Both the position numbers and the translations under genes were made by a program. The notes below the pieces were generated by a model. The model was not told where the DNA came from, ran no database searches, and was given only the letters and a program-made list of their open reading frames with translations. Below are positions 13,814 through 15,487 of a stretch of 15,487 nucleotides of DNA, piece after piece. Within the stretch, counting starts at the first letter, position 1. Each line of letters begins with the position of its first letter. Where the stretch lies: contig JAMPED010000037.1 in assembly GCA_023665325.1 (NCBI GenBank), positions 1 through 15,487 of the forward strand. Direction: 5' to 3'. The DNA is from Acetobacter sp. (GTDB taxonomy: Bacteria; Pseudomonadota; Alphaproteobacteria; RF32; CAG-239).

Positions 13814-14650
13814 TCAGCTTTTGTTTTTTGTGGTTGGCATATAGCAGCCATCTGCTGTTCTTTCAAAATAGCGCCATTTTCCTTTTTTAAAGATATGAAG
13901 AATATCAGTAAATGTGCGATAGACACCAGCACATCCATCTTCATAGACAAGCTTGAATAAACGAAAGTCGTGTTTTTTCGTTAACACAAAGAGAAAACGT
14001 CCATTTTTTTTGGCGATATCACAAGCCGGCACAGTACATAACTGGGTATATTCGATTTCCTCATAAAAGGTTTTTCCATCTTCCAGCATAAATTTATCGC
14101 ATTTTTCAAACGATATAATTTCTTCTGTGATGACTTTTTTCCCGTGAATGAAATTCAGTTTCGGATTTTTATTATCAGAAACGAATGCGTAGTAAGCGGT
14201 TCTACGTCCTAAAACGCGAGCATTGCAATCATTGCCGAAAATTATCCAATCAGCATACTTAATGCGTACAAGGATAAAGCCAGAGTTTAATAGGTTATCG
14301 TCACACCCATTGACGCACAAATTATACCCAGACTTGCGCCAAGTTTTTCCATCTTTTTCAAACACGCGCAAAATCGCACATCTGTTCACATCTTGAATAT
14401 CAAGTTTCCATTTGTTATACGTGTCATAGAAAAAGAGATGCAGCTCTTTTTCACCGTATCTGAGTTTGTAGTGTCGGCGTGGTGTGACGATGAAAACAAC
14501 CATCCCCACCAGCCAGCAGCAGAACAGAAACGTTGCACTTTCCAGAAAAACTTCATTGGAAAAGCCAAAGAGAAAAAACAGAACAGCCGCAAAAAGTGCA
14601 GCCATCATAGGATTACGCAAAAGTGTGCACTTCCAACATTTCGGAGTCAT
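13814..14650 (-). CDS. Cysteine-rich two-TM protein of unknown function
   Basis: I do not recognise a family. With the start at 14650 it has 278 residues. A short N-terminus has a CxxC pair (MTPKCWKC, C5/C8), two hydrophobic helices follow (about 15-31 and 37-55), and then a soluble domain of roughly 220 residues rich in beta-strand-like sequence. There are 13 cysteines in all, including C112/C116 and C205/C210. The C-terminus contains FKKGKWRYFERTADGCYMP, a run of aromatic and basic residues. An ATG 39 nt upstream (14689) is in frame but has no Shine-Dalgarno, while GGAG lies 5 nt before the ATG at 14650, so the latter is preferred. The short linker between the helices suggests a hairpin in the inner membrane with both ends on one side; the many reduced-type cysteines suggest the cytoplasm (inference). 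It is followed by its own terminator. Confidence 0.75.
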   Translation of the reverse strand: MTPKCWKCTLLRNPMMAALFAAVLFFLFGFSNEVFLESATFLFCCWLVGMVVFIVTPRRHYKLRYGEKELHLFFYDTYNKWKLDIQDVNRCAILRVFEKDGKTWRKSGYNLCVNGCDDNLLNSGFILVRIKYADWIIFGNDCNARVLGRRTAYYAFVSDNKNPKLNFIHGKKVITEEIISFEKCDKFMLEDGKTFYEEIEYTQLCTVPACDIAKKNGRFLFVLTKKHDFRLFKLVYEDGCAGVYRTFTDILHIFKKGKWRYFERTADGCYMPTTKNKS

Positions 14651-14768
14651 AAGAGCTCCAAACCACAAAGATTTAATAAAATAATCCATAAAATAAGATA
14701 TTAGTGAAACAATAATTTAATTTGTGTGCTCACTATACTAACAAATGAGGAAAAAGCAAGCAATTTTA

Positions 14769-14796
14769 TTGCTAAATGGAAAATAGCCGCCATAAT
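14769..14796 (+). promoter_or_regulatory. Candidate dut promoter
   Basis: TTGCTA (14769-14774) and CATAAT (14791-14796) are separated by 16 nt, giving a leader of about 25 nt before the ATG. The match to the consensus is moderate. No SOS box is present in this intergenic region. Confidence 0.4.
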
Positions 14797-14826
14797 GAAA
14801 AAAGTAGATTAGTAAGGAGAATATAA

Positions 14827-15336
14827 ATGCAGCGCATTGCCGAATTTGAAAAAGTAAGTTTTAAAGAGTTTCAAACAGCGTGGAAAAATAACTTTTTAAG
14901 CTCAGATGATGAGATAAAAGCTTTATATGAAAGTATCAAGCTTCCTTGTCGTGCCACCACAGGCTCAGCCGGATATGATTTTTTCACCCCCATAGATGTA
15001 AACCTGAATCCTAAAGAAAATATCCTATTTCCAACGGGTATTCGTGTCAAAATAGAAGAGGGTTGGTTTTTAGGGATTATGCCCAAATCAGGATTAGGTT
15101 TTAAGTTTCGTTTGCAGATGGATAACACAATAGGGGTAATTGATAGCGATTACTATTATTCCGATAATGAAGGACATATTTTTGTAAAACTAACTAATGA
15201 TAGTAATCAGAACAAAGTAGTAAACGTTAAAGCTGGCGCGTCAATTTGTCAGGGAATATTTTTCCCATTTGGAATAACGATGAGCGATTGTGTGACTGAA
15301 AAGAGAAACGGCGGTTTCGGCTCCACTTCAAAATAA
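14827..15336 (+). CDS. dut: dUTP diphosphatase (trimeric dUTPase)
   Basis: This 169-residue enzyme hydrolyses dUTP to dUMP and pyrophosphate, keeping uracil out of DNA and supplying dUMP for thymidylate synthesis. All five family motifs are visible: SAGYDF (residues 47-52), PKSGLGFK (86-93), NTIGVIDSDY (100-109, catalytic Asp106), GASICQGIF (137-145) and the C-terminal RNGGFGSTS (160-168) that closes over the substrate. Between the DY of motif 3 and the following Gly there are extra residues (YYSDNEG instead of a short YxG turn), as in a branch of trimeric dUTPases from anaerobes and phages. There is also an N-terminal extension of about 30 residues before the first family strand. AAGGAG lies 8 nt before the ATG. 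It stands alone, divergent from the two-TM gene and followed by repeats. Confidence 0.95.
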   Translation: MQRIAEFEKVSFKEFQTAWKNNFLSSDDEIKALYESIKLPCRATTGSAGYDFFTPIDVNLNPKENILFPTGIRVKIEEGWFLGIMPKSGLGFKFRLQMDNTIGVIDSDYYYSDNEGHIFVKLTNDSNQNKVVNVKAGASICQGIFFPFGITMSDCVTEKRNGGFGSTSK

Positions 15337-15368
15337 TTTTTCTCCCCGTCATCCCTCCCTCTTTTCTG

Positions 15369-15409
15369 TGTCATCCCTCGGCTTGCCCGCAAGCCGTCAA
15401 GGGATCTCC
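15369..15409. repeat. Dispersed hairpin repeat, family A, copy 3
   Basis: The flanks are the same as in the copies near 1381 and 1433. The stem GGCTTGC-CC-GCAAGCC is a perfect pairing, with outer TCCCT/AGGGA complementarity. Confidence 0.78.
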
Positions 15410-15433
15410 TCGCCCCAAGCGTTCCACCCCTCC

Positions 15434-15470
15434 CGTCATTGCGAGGAGCGTTAGCGACGTGGCAATCCAT
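15434..15470. repeat. Dispersed inverted-repeat element, family B (short form)
   Basis: It starts CGTCATTGCGAGG and ends GTGGCAATCCAT, with ATTGC/GCAAT at its ends. Its borders match those of the long composite element at 1490-1625, but it lacks about 100 nt of that element's interior. Confidence 0.75.
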
Positions 15471-15487
15471 ACTCTCACGAGATCGCT

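Larger units (their letters stand above)
15337..15487. other. Gene-free repeat block at the right edge
   Basis: After the dut stop there is a partial family A start (CGTCATCCCTCCCTC, 15348-15362), a full family A copy (15369-15409) and a short family B element (15434-15470). It is GC-rich relative to the genes and continues out of the window. A minus-strand frame through it is a repeat translation, not a gene. I see no clear dut terminator other than these hairpins. Confidence 0.75.

Noticed and set aside
14393..14704. Plus-strand frames opposite the start of the two-TM gene
   Set aside because: There is no ribosome site or recognisable domain, and the minus-strand gene has a signal-supported start, TM segments and a terminator.
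15249..15470. 73-codon minus-strand frame beginning MDCHVANAPRNDG
   Set aside because: It is a translation of the family B and A repeats that runs into the antisense of the dut gene; this peptide pattern is a well-known artefact of these repeats.

Overview
The window looks like ordinary chromosome from a low-GC, probably anaerobic or microaerophilic member of the Alphaproteobacteria, possibly a host- or gut-associated uncultured lineage. The main support is two LexA operators of the alphaproteobacterial type (direct repeat GTTC-N7-GTTC). One lies in front of lexA and the other in front of a UmuC-like Y-family polymerase. A rubredoxin-rubrerythrin protein and an acetate kinase fit an oxygen-sensitive, fermentative lifestyle. 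The species assignment is inference, and I see no phage, transposase, CRISPR, rRNA or tRNA.

Layout. Bases 1-1343 (+): the tail of an unknown ORF, a family 2 glycosyltransferase and a TagD-like nucleotidyltransferase, tightly packed as the end of a surface-polysaccharide operon. Bases 1344-1696: a GC-rich block of dispersed hairpin repeats with no convincing gene. Bases 1697-2233 (-): rubrerythrin with its own terminator. Bases 2420-3910 (+): a membrane-anchored CgeB-like glycosyltransferase, followed without a gap by a small protein resembling only its N-terminal half. Bases 3907-4602 (-): a serine hydrolase whose stop codon overlaps that of the preceding gene. Bases 4799-6137 (+): lexA then mtnN, ending in a strong bidirectional terminator. 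Bases 6194-9324 (-): a DUF805 membrane protein with a histone H1-like tail, a histidine phosphatase and an RsmB-type rRNA cytosine methyltransferase.

Bases 9491-11367 (+): acetate kinase and a zeta-toxin-like P-loop kinase. Bases 11424-12383 (+): an exported EF-hand protein with a terminator. Bases 12528-13676 (-): the SOS-controlled Y-family polymerase. Bases 13814-14650 (-): a cysteine-rich two-TM protein of unknown function. Bases 14827-15336 (+): dUTPase. Bases 15337-15487: the same repeat families seen at 1380-1625.

Functional themes are genome maintenance (LexA, translesion polymerase, dUTPase), envelope polysaccharide synthesis, and redox or fermentative metabolism. The most unusual items are the H1-tail/Cys-cluster/DUF805 fusion, the full-length plus half-length CgeB-like pair, the EF-hand protein with its long acidic linker, the probable co-transcription of mtnN with lexA, and repeat copies whose hairpin stems change while keeping pairing. 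I did not find a clear-cut new defence or mobile system.
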